A DNA stretch of 64,000 bases from Pseudomonadota bacterium (lineage in GTDB: Bacteria; Pseudomonadota; Gammaproteobacteria; Competibacterales; Competibacteraceae), in assembly GCA_022709365.1 (NCBI GenBank), contig JAKLIY010000011.1, positions 1 to 64,000 on the forward strand. Reading direction: 5' to 3'. The notes under the pieces were generated by a model. That model did not search any database. It was given only the letters and a program-made list of their open reading frames with translations, and had not been told where the DNA came from. How positions within the stretch are numbered: position 1 is the stretch's first letter; each line of letters starts with the position of its first letter. Shown here in pieces: positions 26,725-36,561 of the stretch. The position numbers were made by a program, and so were the translations under genes.

Positions 26725-28605
26725 TCAGCGCCGTCCGGCCCGTTGTTCCACCCATAACCGATCCCGCAACCCCGAAGATCGCCGTAACCGCCTTTCGACC
26801 GCCGCTTCAAAAACCTCTGGAACTCCGTAGAACACCGCTTGCTGCTTGGCCCGGGTCAGCGCCGTATAGAGCAGCTCCCGGCTCAATACCGGCGAAGATT
26901 CATTCGGCGTGACCACCAGCACTCGCTCGAACTCCGACCCCTGACTTTTATGCACGGTCATGGCGTAAACCGTCTCATGCTCCGGCAATCGCGCCGGCGC
27001 AAAACTCCGCAACGCGCCATCATTGCCCAAGAAAAACACCCTCATCCGTTCCGGCTCTTCCGGGTCCGGCAGGGTGATGCCAATGTCGCCGTTGAACAGC
27101 CGCAGGTTGTAATCATTGCGGATGACCATAATCGGGCGACCGGGATACCAGGTCTGGCGGCTGTCGATCAGTCCCCGCTGCTGCAAAACCGCTTCGCACA
27201 AAAGATTCAACGCCTCCACCCCGAAGGCTCCCTTGCGCAGCGCTACTAACACCCGGAAGCGGTTGAACTGTTCGAACACCGCCACTGGCGTTGCACCAGC
27301 CTGCACCGCCTCCAGATAAGGCGCAAATCCTGTCACCACCGGCTCCGCCAACTGCTCCGGCAAGCTATCGGCGTCGGCCAACGTGTGCCAATTAATATCC
27401 GCACGCCCCTCCAACAGCGCCGAGGCATCCGCTGACCGACCCCGATTCACCGCCTGCGCCAACGCGCCAATGCCGCTGTCCGCGCCGAATCGGTAGCTAT
27501 GCCGCAACAGCACAATAGCGTCCACCAGCGGCGAGGGCGACTCCTTGCCACGCGGCACCCGCTCGCCGGTCAGCGTCGCTAACTGTGCCTGAAATTCCGG
27601 GGAGAACCGTCCGGCCCCGGTACACAGATCGCCCAGCACCGCCCCGGCGTCCACCGAAGCCAGTTGATCCTTGTCGCCCAATAAAATCAGCCGTGTCGTC
27701 GGCAACAAGGCATCCACCGTTTTAGCCAGCAGCGCCAGCCCGACCATCGACACCTCATCCACTACCAGCACATCCAGCGGCAGGGGATTGTCGGCGTTAT
27801 AGCGGAAATAGACGGAATCGGGTCGGCTGCCGAGCAGGCGGTGCAACGTAGACGCCTCTTCGGGAATTTGCGCCGCCTGTTCCGGTGTCAACTCCAAGCC
27901 CGGTTTGGCGGCACGAATCGACTCCTGCATTCGCGCCGCCGCTTTACCCGTTGGCGCAGCCAGCGCAATCCGCAATGGCCGCTCGGACTGCCCGGTTAAC
28001 AGCGCCAGAACTTTCAATACCGTGCTGGTCTTGCCAGTACCGGGACCGCCGGAGATGACACACACTCGTTTGAGTGCAGCGACTGCCGCCGCGACTTTCT
28101 GCCAATCCGGCCCATTCAACGCCGGATGACGGGGAAACAGTCGGCTGAGATCAGCGCGCAATTGCGTCTCGTTAACTCCAGTAGAAGCCTCTCCCGCCCG
28201 CTGCCGCAGATCATGAGCCAGCCGTTGTTCATACTGCCAATAGCGGTAGAGATACAGCCGGCCCCGGCGGTCGATCACCAGCGGCTGGCGCTCACCGGGG
28301 CGACCTACCACAGGACTGGCGCGCACCGCATCGAGCCAGTCATTCATCGGCGGCAGCGTGAATGCAGACGGTTCTACTCCCCGTTCGGTCATCGCCTGCC
28401 AGCGCCGCGCCCACTGGCGCAGGTTGACACAGATATCGCCCTGGCCGGTGGCGTGACTGGCCAGCGCCGCGGCCAGCGCCAATTCCGATGAGTCACCACC
28501 CGCCAGGCGCTCCATAAATCGGGCGAAATGCACATCCAAGTCATTCAAGGTCCCCTGTTGATGAAGCATCGGCAGGAGATCATTGGTCAGCCTGTTTTCA
28601 CTCAT
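26725..28605 (-). CDS. recD: Exodeoxyribonuclease V alpha subunit RecD
   Basis: RecD is the 5'-3' helicase of RecBCD. The 626-aa protein has Walker A GGPGTGKTSTVLKVL, LAAPTGKAAARM (Ia), VLVVDEVSMVGLALL (II), LLGDKDQLASVDAGAVLGDL (III), and C-terminal MTVHKSQGSEFERV plus LLYTALTRAK (V-VI). The ATG overlaps the recB stop by 4 bases (28602-28605). Length is close to the E. coli subunit (608). Confidence 0.96.
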   Translation of the reverse strand: MSENRLTNDLLPMLHQQGTLNDLDVHFARFMERLAGGDSSELALAAALASHATGQGDICVNLRQWARRWQAMTERGVEPSAFTLPPMNDWLDAVRASPVVGRPGERQPLVIDRRGRLYLYRYWQYEQRLAHDLRQRAGEASTGVNETQLRADLSRLFPRHPALNGPDWQKVAAAVAALKRVCVISGGPGTGKTSTVLKVLALLTGQSERPLRIALAAPTGKAAARMQESIRAAKPGLELTPEQAAQIPEEASTLHRLLGSRPDSVYFRYNADNPLPLDVLVVDEVSMVGLALLAKTVDALLPTTRLILLGDKDQLASVDAGAVLGDLCTGAGRFSPEFQAQLATLTGERVPRGKESPSPLVDAIVLLRHSYRFGADSGIGALAQAVNRGRSADASALLEGRADINWHTLADADSLPEQLAEPVVTGFAPYLEAVQAGATPVAVFEQFNRFRVLVALRKGAFGVEALNLLCEAVLQQRGLIDSRQTWYPGRPIMVIRNDYNLRLFNGDIGITLPDPEEPERMRVFFLGNDGALRSFAPARLPEHETVYAMTVHKSQGSEFERVLVVTPNESSPVLSRELLYTALTRAKQQAVFYGVPEVFEAAVERRLRRSSGLRDRLWVEQRAGRR

Positions 28606-31600
28606 GTCTTCGCCATCAACTTATCCAGTGCAGCCACCAATTCTGGCGCGGGCCGGTCGTGGAAGATGCCGCAGTCCGCGCCAAGCGTCGGGTCCATGCC
28701 GCGCAGGAACAGATAGAACACCCCGCCAAAATGCTGTTCGTAATCGTAATCCGCCACTCGCAATCGCAAATAACGGTGCAGCGCCACGGTATAAATCAGG
28801 TATTGCAGCACATACGCATCGCGGGCCATGGCCTCGGTCAAATGCTCCGGTTGATAGGCTGCCGGTTCTGGCCCCAGCCAGTTGGATTTGTAATCGACCA
28901 GATAAAATAGCCCGTCCGCTTCAAACACCAGATCGATAAAGCCCTTCATGTAACCGCGCAACGGACTGAATTCCAGCCGGTCGATCATCTCCCGGAAGGG
29001 GCCAGCCGCGTAGCCATGCCGTTCCAGCAGCCGGCGCAACGCCTCATGGCGCAACCGGCCCACGGGATAGTAGAACTCCAGCTCGTTGATTCGCCGATCC
29101 AGCGTCACCGTACCCAGTCGCAACCCGTTCGCGTCTAGCGGCGTCGTCAGCACCCGTTCCACCCAATCCGCCACGGTCGGCGTCCAGATCTCGGCATCCA
29201 GTCCATGGCTGGTCAACGTGCGCCGAACCCGATCCTCCAGCAAATCGCGCTCGTTTCGGCTGAAATCCAGCCGCTCAAAAATCGTATGTAAACAAGTACC
29301 CGCCCGCGCCCCTCGTGGAAAAGTGAACACATTCAGGCCCACCGGCGCGGTTTCCACCACCGGCGTCGCCGGTGCGGCCACCGTCATATCGTAATCCGGC
29401 GTTTCCACCGACAGACCTGAGGTCAATGAGGTAAAACTGCCCACCCGCCAGAATTCGGCCAGTGATCGGGAAAATTCCCGCGCCCGCAACTCCGGCTCCG
29501 TCGTCGCGGGCGATTGATAACGGCTTCCCGCCTCTTGGGACATCGGCGCAATGGCGATGGTATCGCCCGCTGCCGCAAATGTGGCCTGGAGATCATCCAG
29601 AAAAGCCGTGGGAGTGATCTGGTTGAAACGCTGCTGCGTTACTTCCAGTGGATCCTGCGAAGGACCGATCGCGGGAGGATGATGCAGCAGCCAGGCGGCG
29701 GGCGCGGTGTCGGCATCCTTGATCTTGCCCCAGACCAGATAACAACGTTGTTTAGCGCGGGTCAAAGCGACATAGAACAGCCGCAAACTTTCCGCCATTT
29801 CCTCACGGCGAGCCAGTTGCACAGCGGGATCGTCTTCGCCAGCGCCAATCGCTAAAATCGAGCGGCGAGAATCGTTGGGATCGTGATACAGCAGTCCATC
29901 ACTCTCTTTCCCCGCCCGCAACCGGCCATCCCACAAAAACGGGCAGAACACCACTTCATATTCCAGCCCTTTACTCTTGTGGACGGTGACAATCCGCACC
30001 AGATTCTCATCGCTTTCCAGCCGCAGTTGCTGTTCTTCATCCTTACTGCTGGGCAGGCGGCGGCTGTCGCCGAGCCATTTGAGCAAACCCGCCATGCCGG
30101 GATGAGCGCGACTGGCGATATGCGCCAATTCCGCCAGATGCAGCAGATTGGTCAAGCGCCGGTCGCCGTCACGGAAGGTCAGCAATCGCTGTGGTACGCC
30201 TTCCTGAATCAGCCAGGCGCGGAAAAAGCGCATAAAGCCATGTTCCTGCCACAACAGCCGGTAGTCCTGGAACTTCTCCAGCCAGCGCGCCCAGGATTGC
30301 TCCTCTTCCCGCAAGCGATGCAGTTCCTCGCCGGTCAGCCCGAACAGGTCAGAAGCTAGCGCCGTCCGCACCCGCCCCTCATGGCCCGGTTCCGCCACCG
30401 CCGCCAGCAGCCATTCCAGTTGCCGGGCTTCATCGGTAATGAACACGCTGTCATCGGCATGTTGCACGCTCGGCACATTCAGCCGCAGCAGATGCCGGCG
30501 AACCAATCGCCCCTGCCAATGGCTGCGTACCAGCACGGCAATGTCGCCGCCGGCCAGTGACCGGTGACCAAGTTGCGCCTGACCCCGCGCGCCGAGATTC
30601 AATAATCGGGCGATTTCTGCGGCGGTCGCCTGGGCGGCCCGTTCACTGGCGACGCCCTTGTTGATCGGCCCCGAACCCTCCGGCTCCAGCAACCAGAGTT
30701 GCAGCGGCGGCTCCATTTGGCCCTGAATGGACAATGGCTGATGTAGCTTGAGGGCGGGAATGGCATTGTGAAAGGGAATGCCCTCGAACATAAACGGCTG
30801 ATCCTTGACCGCGCCGAAAACTGCATTCAGCGCGGTCAGCAGACGCGGATCGGACCGCCAGTTGACATCGAGAGTGTGCTGCCGGGTCGTATCGCGGCGG
30901 GCGGTCAGGTAAGCAAAGATATCTGCGCCGCGAAAGCTGTAAATGGCCTGTTTGGGATCGCCCACCAGGAACACCGGCTGACCGGTTCCCGCGTAGATGT
31001 GGTGGAAAATTTCATACTGCACCGGGTCGGTGTCCTGAAATTCATCGATCAGCGCGGCGGCGTAGCGCTCATGAAGCGTCTTGATCAACGCCGGGCCGCG
31101 CCGGGAATGTTGCAGGGCGGCGTGCAGATCGAGCAGCAAGTCATCGTAGGACTGGACCTGTTCCCGCCGTTTGCGAACCGCCAGTTCGGCGTTGCAATAG
31201 GCCAGTAGTTTGACCGGAATCTGATAGCGACAGTAGTCGGCCAGAGCGTCGCAAGCGCTGTTCAGCGTCTCGCAAGCATCGAAAAAGGCGTGATGCGGCG
31301 CCGCCTGGTCCTTCTTGATCGACGCTTGCAGTTTGGTGGTCGTGAACTGGGCAAACTTCTCAAACTTCGCCAGGCGCGGTGGATCGGCGCTGAGATACAC
31401 CTCCATCGCTTCCAGCCAGCCGGGAATGGATTTCAGGTTGTATTTCTGCCGGTTCAGCGCCGGCGAAGTCAGCAGCAGTTCCTCAATGGCGGGGCGATCC
31501 TGCCGCCAGAGGTCGCGGGCCTGCGCAAAGGCGGCGCTGAATGCCTGTTCCAGCGCTGGGCCGTCGGCGTCGCTGTTCGGCGTGACAATTTGTAGATAAG

Positions 31601-32180
31601 GCTTGCCGAGATGGGGTTCGATCTGTCGCAGCAAGGTGTCCGGGCTGGCGTGTTGATCGAGGAGGTATTGCACTACGATGGGCGAACCGGGATAGAACTC
31701 CCGCCGCCAGAAGTCCTCGACGATTTCCCGCAGCAGTTCACGGGTATCGGCCATCAACTCCGTGTCAAATGACAGGCCGCTTTCAAAGGCATTGTCGCCC
31801 AACACCCGCTTGCAGAAACCGTGGATGGTGAAAATGGCGGCTTCATCAAATCCGCGCAGGGCGTTGCTCAACCGGCGAATGGCGCGTTCCCGATCCGGCA
31901 TTAAATCCAGTAGCCGGACGCCCAGCTCATCCTCGGGGTCAGCGCGACCATCCAGAAAGGCGTGGCGAATTTGCGCCAGCCGGCTGCGGATACGGTCGCG
32001 CAATTCCTTGGTGGCGGCGTTGGTGTAGGTGACGACCAGAATACGGTTAACCGGAATCCGCGCCTCGACCACCAGCCGGAGATAGAGCACGGTAATCGTA
32101 TAGGTCTTGCCGGTTCCGGCGCTGGCTTCGATCAGATTGAAGCCGGTCAGCGGCGTGTAGAGGGGATCAAGGCGTTGCAT
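28602..32180 (-). CDS. recB: Exodeoxyribonuclease V beta subunit RecB
   Basis: RecB provides the 3'-5' helicase and the nuclease of RecBCD. The 1192-aa protein has ASAGTGKTYTITVLYLRL (Walker A, about 18-35), LIDEFQDTDPVQYEIF, GDPKQAIYSFRGAD, RIVTVHKSKGLEYEVVF and LFYVALTRAKQRC. The C-terminal nuclease has GYMKGFIDLVFE and the D-x-K motif VDYKSNWLG. E. coli RecB has 1180 residues. No recC is encoded upstream where it usually lies; instead a divergent kinase begins 148 bases away. Confidence 0.96.
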   Translation of the reverse strand: MQRLDPLYTPLTGFNLIEASAGTGKTYTITVLYLRLVVEARIPVNRILVVTYTNAATKELRDRIRSRLAQIRHAFLDGRADPEDELGVRLLDLMPDRERAIRRLSNALRGFDEAAIFTIHGFCKRVLGDNAFESGLSFDTELMADTRELLREIVEDFWRREFYPGSPIVVQYLLDQHASPDTLLRQIEPHLGKPYLQIVTPNSDADGPALEQAFSAAFAQARDLWRQDRPAIEELLLTSPALNRQKYNLKSIPGWLEAMEVYLSADPPRLAKFEKFAQFTTTKLQASIKKDQAAPHHAFFDACETLNSACDALADYCRYQIPVKLLAYCNAELAVRKRREQVQSYDDLLLDLHAALQHSRRGPALIKTLHERYAAALIDEFQDTDPVQYEIFHHIYAGTGQPVFLVGDPKQAIYSFRGADIFAYLTARRDTTRQHTLDVNWRSDPRLLTALNAVFGAVKDQPFMFEGIPFHNAIPALKLHQPLSIQGQMEPPLQLWLLEPEGSGPINKGVASERAAQATAAEIARLLNLGARGQAQLGHRSLAGGDIAVLVRSHWQGRLVRRHLLRLNVPSVQHADDSVFITDEARQLEWLLAAVAEPGHEGRVRTALASDLFGLTGEELHRLREEEQSWARWLEKFQDYRLLWQEHGFMRFFRAWLIQEGVPQRLLTFRDGDRRLTNLLHLAELAHIASRAHPGMAGLLKWLGDSRRLPSSKDEEQQLRLESDENLVRIVTVHKSKGLEYEVVFCPFLWDGRLRAGKESDGLLYHDPNDSRRSILAIGAGEDDPAVQLARREEMAESLRLFYVALTRAKQRCYLVWGKIKDADTAPAAWLLHHPPAIGPSQDPLEVTQQRFNQITPTAFLDDLQATFAAAGDTIAIAPMSQEAGSRYQSPATTEPELRAREFSRSLAEFWRVGSFTSLTSGLSVETPDYDMTVAAPATPVVETAPVGLNVFTFPRGARAGTCLHTIFERLDFSRNERDLLEDRVRRTLTSHGLDAEIWTPTVADWVERVLTTPLDANGLRLGTVTLDRRINELEFYYPVGRLRHEALRRLLERHGYAAGPFREMIDRLEFSPLRGYMKGFIDLVFEADGLFYLVDYKSNWLGPEPAAYQPEHLTEAMARDAYVLQYLIYTVALHRYLRLRVADYDYEQHFGGVFYLFLRGMDPTLGADCGIFHDRPAPELVAALDKLMAKT

Positions 32181-32328
32181 GTTCGCCCCAAGTCGTGCGT
32201 AGCAGTGTCATTGTGATGATTGCCGGTTGCTAAAGCAGTCCAGGGTTGAAACCATACACCTTTTCGCCAGATGGGCGCGACCTCGTCTAAACTCACCCTC
32301 AACGTCTCAACTTTCTGGAGTCTGTCCC

Positions 32329-33153
32329 ATGTCGTCATCGGCTGATGCCCCGCTTGCCGCGACGATTCGTGATCTTCCCGCCGCCACCCGCCGCGATGTG
32401 CCTGATGCGACAGTCCGTGATGAGGCCCCGTTGCCGCGCACCCTGATGCAATTGCCTTTGACGTTGGCGGCGCGTTACCGGATCGTGCAGCCGATGCCGG
32501 CGGCAGGCGGGGAAGCGGATTTGCTGTTGGTTGAAGCGCTGGCGGACGGGCAGCGGTACGTAATCAAGATTTACCGCTATGGGATCGTGGTCAAACCCGA
32601 GGTGCTGGCGAAAATCAGCGCGGCGGCCCCGGAGCAGGTGATTCGGCTGGTGGAGTATGGGCAGGCCGATGGGCATGGCTACGAGGTGCTGGAGTATGTG
32701 CCCGAGGGGTCGTTGCGCCAGCGGCTGGCGGCGGGACCGCTGGCGGAGGAGCAAATTCGGGCGCTGGTGCGGGAATTGAGCGCGGCGCTGGCGGTCTTGC
32801 ATCAGCACGACATTCTGCACCGGGACATCAAACCGGAGAATGTGCTGATTCGGCAGTGGGAGCCGTTGCAGATTGCCCTGACGGATTTCGGGATTGCCTC
32901 GGTGGCGGAAGCGACGCAGCACTTCACGACGACGGCGCGGACGTTGCGCTATGCCGCGCCGGAAGCGGCGACTGGAGTGATTGGGATGGCGGCGGATTAT
33001 TGGTCGCTGGGGATGGTAATGCTGGAGGCGGTGAGCGGGCGAGAGGCAGTCCGCCGCGTCAGCGTCCGACTTCCGCACGCCGCCCGACCGTTCCCACGGT
33101 GCCCGACTGCTTTCGGTTTGTCATGCAACTACCACGGCAAGTTTCTCCTGTGA
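32329..33153 (+). CDS. Ser/Thr kinase truncated after subdomain IX; TxxD tail
   Basis: The 274-aa frame starts at ATG 32329 with CTGGAG upstream. Its tail has T12, T20 and T28, each in a T-x-x-D motif (TIRD, TRRD, TVRD). The kinase part has VIKIYRYG (catalytic Lys region), HRDIKPEN (D166), DFG at about 186-188, and APEAATGVIGMAADYWSLGMVMLEAVSGR. It is nearly identical to the kinase-WD40 gene at 41009-44002 up to SGR (about 33041), then the homology stops and 37 unrelated residues follow. The C-lobe end (subdomain X-XI), middle domain and sensor are missing. It is therefore probably inactive or a recombination remnant; it could still serve as an FHA docking decoy. Confidence 0.75.
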   Translation: MSSSADAPLAATIRDLPAATRRDVPDATVRDEAPLPRTLMQLPLTLAARYRIVQPMPAAGGEADLLLVEALADGQRYVIKIYRYGIVVKPEVLAKISAAAPEQVIRLVEYGQADGHGYEVLEYVPEGSLRQRLAAGPLAEEQIRALVRELSAALAVLHQHDILHRDIKPENVLIRQWEPLQIALTDFGIASVAEATQHFTTTARTLRYAAPEAATGVIGMAADYWSLGMVMLEAVSGREAVRRVSVRLPHAARPFPRCPTAFGLSCNYHGKFLL

Positions 33154-33211
33154 GAGGCCGCGGTGGGGCCGTAACCAGCAATACCGGCATCTAGCAGACT
33201 GATCGGCGTCT

Positions 33212-34972
33212 TCAACGCATGACTTTATCCGCCATCCCGACTTCCGCCAGATACTGCGGATACAGCGCGTAGGCCGGTTTGAGAATCGGCAGCAGGCGCA
33301 GCGTCTTGGGCACATTGCCCTTGGCGGTCACTTGCCGGCGGGTCAGAGCCGACACCAGATTCACCCGGCCATGCCAGAACGCATGGGCGAAATCGGCATT
33401 CATGCTCATGGTCACTTCCGGTTCGCCCGTGAACGCCGCACCCTGGTAAATTTGCACTTCCTCCCCGCGAGCGTCGATGGTCAGCACCGCCGTCGGCTGG
33501 GCGTACTGGAACTGGACGCACAACCGGGAATCGCGGAGCGGTCCGCCGATCTGCGGATCGGTCTTTAACCGCTCGAAAAAACCGCCCATCACTCGATAAA
33601 AAGTTTCAGTATCCGGGAACACGTCGCGTAACTCCTGCACTTGGGTTGTTGCTACTGCGGGTCGCAAATCCGCCGCTGAGATCGGCAGCGGTTTTACAGT
33701 GGTTGCATACAGCGTTTGGACGATGCGCCGCACCGCTTCCCGCTCCGGCTCACGCGGGTTGTAGAGCATCGCACCATCGGCCATCGCGGTTTCCACCACC
33801 TGATCGAGCTTGGCCAGCCCGTCCTGAATCCCGGCATCGCGCAGGTTCAGCGGCATCCCGGTTAAATGCGCCAAGTGCTGATTCAATGTGCGGACATAGG
33901 CAATGCTCGCTTTCGCCGCCTTGCGCCGGAACCAGCGATCCGTTCCGGCCAAAGGTCGGGCCAGCGGCGCGGCGAAGCGCAAGCTGCTGTAGCGCAAAAG
34001 ATTTCCCAGCGCTGCGCCCGGTCGCGGGAATGCGACGCCCAGCGCCTCGGCGATGTCGGCGTATCGATCCAGCCGCGAATCCAGGTTGTAATCCATCACT
34101 TCGGGCAGTACCAGCGCATTCGCCAGCCCGTGCGGGATGTGGTAGACCCCGCCCAGCGCGTGGGAAACGCCATGCACCATGCCCACCATCGAATGTGAAA
34201 AGGCGATACCCGCCAGACAACTCGCCGCCAGCATCGCCCCCCGTGCCTGCAAGTCATTCGGCTGGGCGCAAGCCCGCAGCAGATAATCCCGAATCAGGCG
34301 AATGGCCTGCAACGCCAGCCCATCGGAGGCCGGCGACCACTCTTTATCCACATAAGCTTCAATCGCATGAGTCAGTGCGTCCATGCCGGTCATTGCGGTC
34401 AGTTTCGGTGGCAGGCTGCGGGTCAGCTCGGGATCGAGAATCGCCAGATCGGGCAGAAATTGCGTCTCGGCAAACGGCAATTTCACATCGTGGTCAGGAT
34501 CAGCGATGACGGCCACTTTAGTGACTTCGGAACCGGTGCCGGCGGTGGTAGGAATCAGGAACAGCGGCAACAGGCGGGTCTGGCCAAGCAGATAAGCGCC
34601 CATGTGTTCCGCGACTGAACCGCCCTTGACCATGAGAATATTGGCGACCTTGGCGGTATCCAGCACGCTGCCGCCGCCCAGCCCGATGATCAGGTCGCAG
34701 TGCTGCGCCTGGCCCAAGGCGGCGCAATCCTCGACGGTTTTGATCGTGGAATTCGGCGGCACCTGGTCATAGACGGCGGCAATGTCAATCGCGGTGCGGG
34801 CGAAACCGGCTTTCACCCGTTCCACCAGCCCGGTTTGCACCAGCACCGCATCGGTCACCAGCAGCGCCCGCCGGGAACCGTAGTGGGCGACGGCATCGTT
34901 CAAGTCGTTGATAACGCCGACCCCGTAGATCACCCGGGTCGGCAGGGAAAATTCAAAATAGTCGGGCAGCAT
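33212..34972 (-). CDS. Iron-containing alcohol dehydrogenase fused to SCP2-like domain
   Basis: This 586-aa protein has an N-terminal Fe-ADH domain: GLGGGSVLDTAK (NAD site, about 97-108), PTTAGTGSEVT, and metal ligands D198, H202, H267 and H281, spaced as in FucO (14 residues between the last two). The C-terminal 110 residues (VFPDTETFYRVMGGFFERL ... GEPEVTMSMNADFAHAFWHGRVNL) resemble an SCP2 sterol-carrier-type lipid-binding domain. Fe-ADHs reduce aldehydes or oxidise alcohols. A lipid domain suggests a hydrophobic substrate such as fatty aldehydes or alcohols. The ATG at 34972 has AGGAG upstream. Substrate is inferred only. Confidence 0.85.
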   Translation of the reverse strand: MLPDYFEFSLPTRVIYGVGVINDLNDAVAHYGSRRALLVTDAVLVQTGLVERVKAGFARTAIDIAAVYDQVPPNSTIKTVEDCAALGQAQHCDLIIGLGGGSVLDTAKVANILMVKGGSVAEHMGAYLLGQTRLLPLFLIPTTAGTGSEVTKVAVIADPDHDVKLPFAETQFLPDLAILDPELTRSLPPKLTAMTGMDALTHAIEAYVDKEWSPASDGLALQAIRLIRDYLLRACAQPNDLQARGAMLAASCLAGIAFSHSMVGMVHGVSHALGGVYHIPHGLANALVLPEVMDYNLDSRLDRYADIAEALGVAFPRPGAALGNLLRYSSLRFAAPLARPLAGTDRWFRRKAAKASIAYVRTLNQHLAHLTGMPLNLRDAGIQDGLAKLDQVVETAMADGAMLYNPREPEREAVRRIVQTLYATTVKPLPISAADLRPAVATTQVQELRDVFPDTETFYRVMGGFFERLKTDPQIGGPLRDSRLCVQFQYAQPTAVLTIDARGEEVQIYQGAAFTGEPEVTMSMNADFAHAFWHGRVNLVSALTRRQVTAKGNVPKTLRLLPILKPAYALYPQYLAEVGMADKVMR

Positions 34973-35143
34973 GGCGAAACTCTCCTGGAGTGCAGACAAA
35001 CGCTTGTTTCAACAAACTTATTGAGCAGCATAGCGGTATTGCTGCATCGGTGGCTTGCCTAAAAGAGTCGGGACCCCTGTCCAAACCGTTGTCCCTTTCC
35101 GCTAAGCTTGCTGCATCGTTTCACCTTGTAGAGAGCGCCCCGC

Positions 35144-35995
35144 ATGACTCTTCGATTGATCTCCATTCTCTTTCTGCTGTCCTTGAGCGTGGCGTCAGCC
35201 CACGCCGGCAATGCCTGGAGCGCCGTCCGCTACCCACTGACCGGTCCGCCGCAGGTGATCGGTTCCTATGCTGCCGGCTGCATTGCCGGAGCGGTCGCGT
35301 TGCCGTTGGTGGGAGAGGGCTATCAAGTCATGCGCGCCAGCCGCAATCGCTATTACGGGCATCCCCAACTCGTGCGTTTCGTGGAACGGCTGGGTCAGCA
35401 GGCGGCCTATCAAGGTAGTCGGCTATTGATCGGCGATCTGGGACAGCCACGCGGCGGACCAGCGCCGACCGGTCATCGCAGCCATCAAAGCGGGCTGGAC
35501 GTGGATGTGTGGTTCGTGCAGCAACCCCGCAATCGGGTGTTGTCCCGGGCGGAGACCGAACAGCTCGATATGCCGTCGATGGTGCGCATGACCGAAGGGA
35601 CACTGAATCCTCGCTGGTCGCCGCGCTATCGGGATGCGTTAAAACAGGCGGCGCTGTCGCCTGAAGTGGATCGAATTTTCGTCAACGCCATCATCAAACA
35701 GGCGTTGTGTAATAGTGAAATCGACCGGAATTGGTTGAATAAGGTGCGTCCGTGGTGGGGCCATGACGCGCATTTTCATGTCCGGCTGGCCTGTCCGCCC
35801 GATTCCATCCAATGCAAGCCACAGAAACCGTTGCCGCCCGGCGATGGCTGCGATTCTGATGTAGCGAGCTGGGTGCGGGACATCGTGCAGGCGGCGCGTT
35901 CGCCCAAGCCCTACCGGAAACCGGAACCGCCCTCGGCGGATCGGTTGCCAGCGGCCTGCAATTGGGTCCTGGAGAATCCCACCGCACAATGGTAG
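35144..35995 (+). CDS. mepA: Penicillin-insensitive murein endopeptidase MepA
   Basis: MepA is a periplasmic LAS-type zinc metallopeptidase that cuts D-Ala-mDap crosslinks in peptidoglycan. The 283-aa protein has a signal peptide (cleavage near AHAG, about 21), GDLGQPRGGPAPTGHRSHQS (zinc ligands H114 and D121), and the conserved WWGHDAHFHVRLACP with the other histidines. The E. coli enzyme has 274 residues. Two Cys pairs common in the family are present (ACPPD, IQCKP, GDGCDS). The upstream gap with the Fe-ADH gene (171 bases, divergent) contains both promoters, but I cannot point to clear boxes. Confidence 0.93.
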   Translation: MTLRLISILFLLSLSVASAHAGNAWSAVRYPLTGPPQVIGSYAAGCIAGAVALPLVGEGYQVMRASRNRYYGHPQLVRFVERLGQQAAYQGSRLLIGDLGQPRGGPAPTGHRSHQSGLDVDVWFVQQPRNRVLSRAETEQLDMPSMVRMTEGTLNPRWSPRYRDALKQAALSPEVDRIFVNAIIKQALCNSEIDRNWLNKVRPWWGHDAHFHVRLACPPDSIQCKPQKPLPPGDGCDSDVASWVRDIVQAARSPKPYRKPEPPSADRLPAACNWVLENPTAQW

Positions 35996-36036
35996 TCACG
36001 CGCATCGCCCCTGCCGAGAGTGGCGATGTGTCAGGA

Positions 36037-36561
36037 TCACGGTTCACACCACTTGATCTCTACTACGAAATCCTTCGCCAACCGTAATGACCCGCTTTCG
36101 GCCAGCAGAAAGGGCTGACGGGGCGTCAGTCGGGTTTCATTGACCAGGACGCCGTTGGTGGAACCCAAATCTTCGACCCACAACCCTTCAGCAGTGGGAC
36201 GCAATCGGGCATGGCGGCGTGAAATGTTGCTATAGCCGGCCAGGCGGTCGGCCAGCGGTGAATCCTTCGGGTCACGACCGACGATCAGCTCCTGGTCGAG
36301 CGTCTTCGCACCCCAGGGCCAGGTGATGACAATATGCGGGCCGGCACGCAACGATTCGCCGCAATAAGGACACGCCGCGCTGTCCGGGGGAAGGGTCGCC
36401 TCGCAGTGAGGACAAGAGGCGCAGGCCGTGGGAGATTCTGACATCGGTGATGCGGCTTCCGTCGGGGAAACCTGCGCGATGGACACGCCGCACTGCACAC
36501 ATCGGATCGCCGCGAGCGCGTTTTCACCCCGGCAAGTCGGGCAGATTCTCACCCGCGCCAT
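36037..36561 (-). CDS. FHA-domain protein with two zinc ribbons
   Basis: This 174-aa protein has a zinc ribbon at the N-terminus (C7, C10, C21, C24), a second Cys cluster (C47, C50, C53, C64, C67), and a C-terminal FHA domain (about 75-174). The phosphothreonine-binding residues are visible: G95-R96, S114 and H117 in NISRRHARL, S134-T135-N136-G137, and N141. FHA domains bind pThr, best in pT-x-x-D. The ATG at 36561 lies 13 bases inside the preceding radical SAM gene, so the two are coupled. The neighbouring kinases carry T-x-x-D tails, so this is likely their phospho-reader. Confidence 0.88.
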   Translation of the reverse strand: MARVRICPTCRGENALAAIRCVQCGVSIAQVSPTEAASPMSESPTACASCPHCEATLPPDSAACPYCGESLRAGPHIVITWPWGAKTLDQELIVGRDPKDSPLADRLAGYSNISRRHARLRPTAEGLWVEDLGSTNGVLVNETRLTPRQPFLLAESGSLRLAKDFVVEIKWCEP

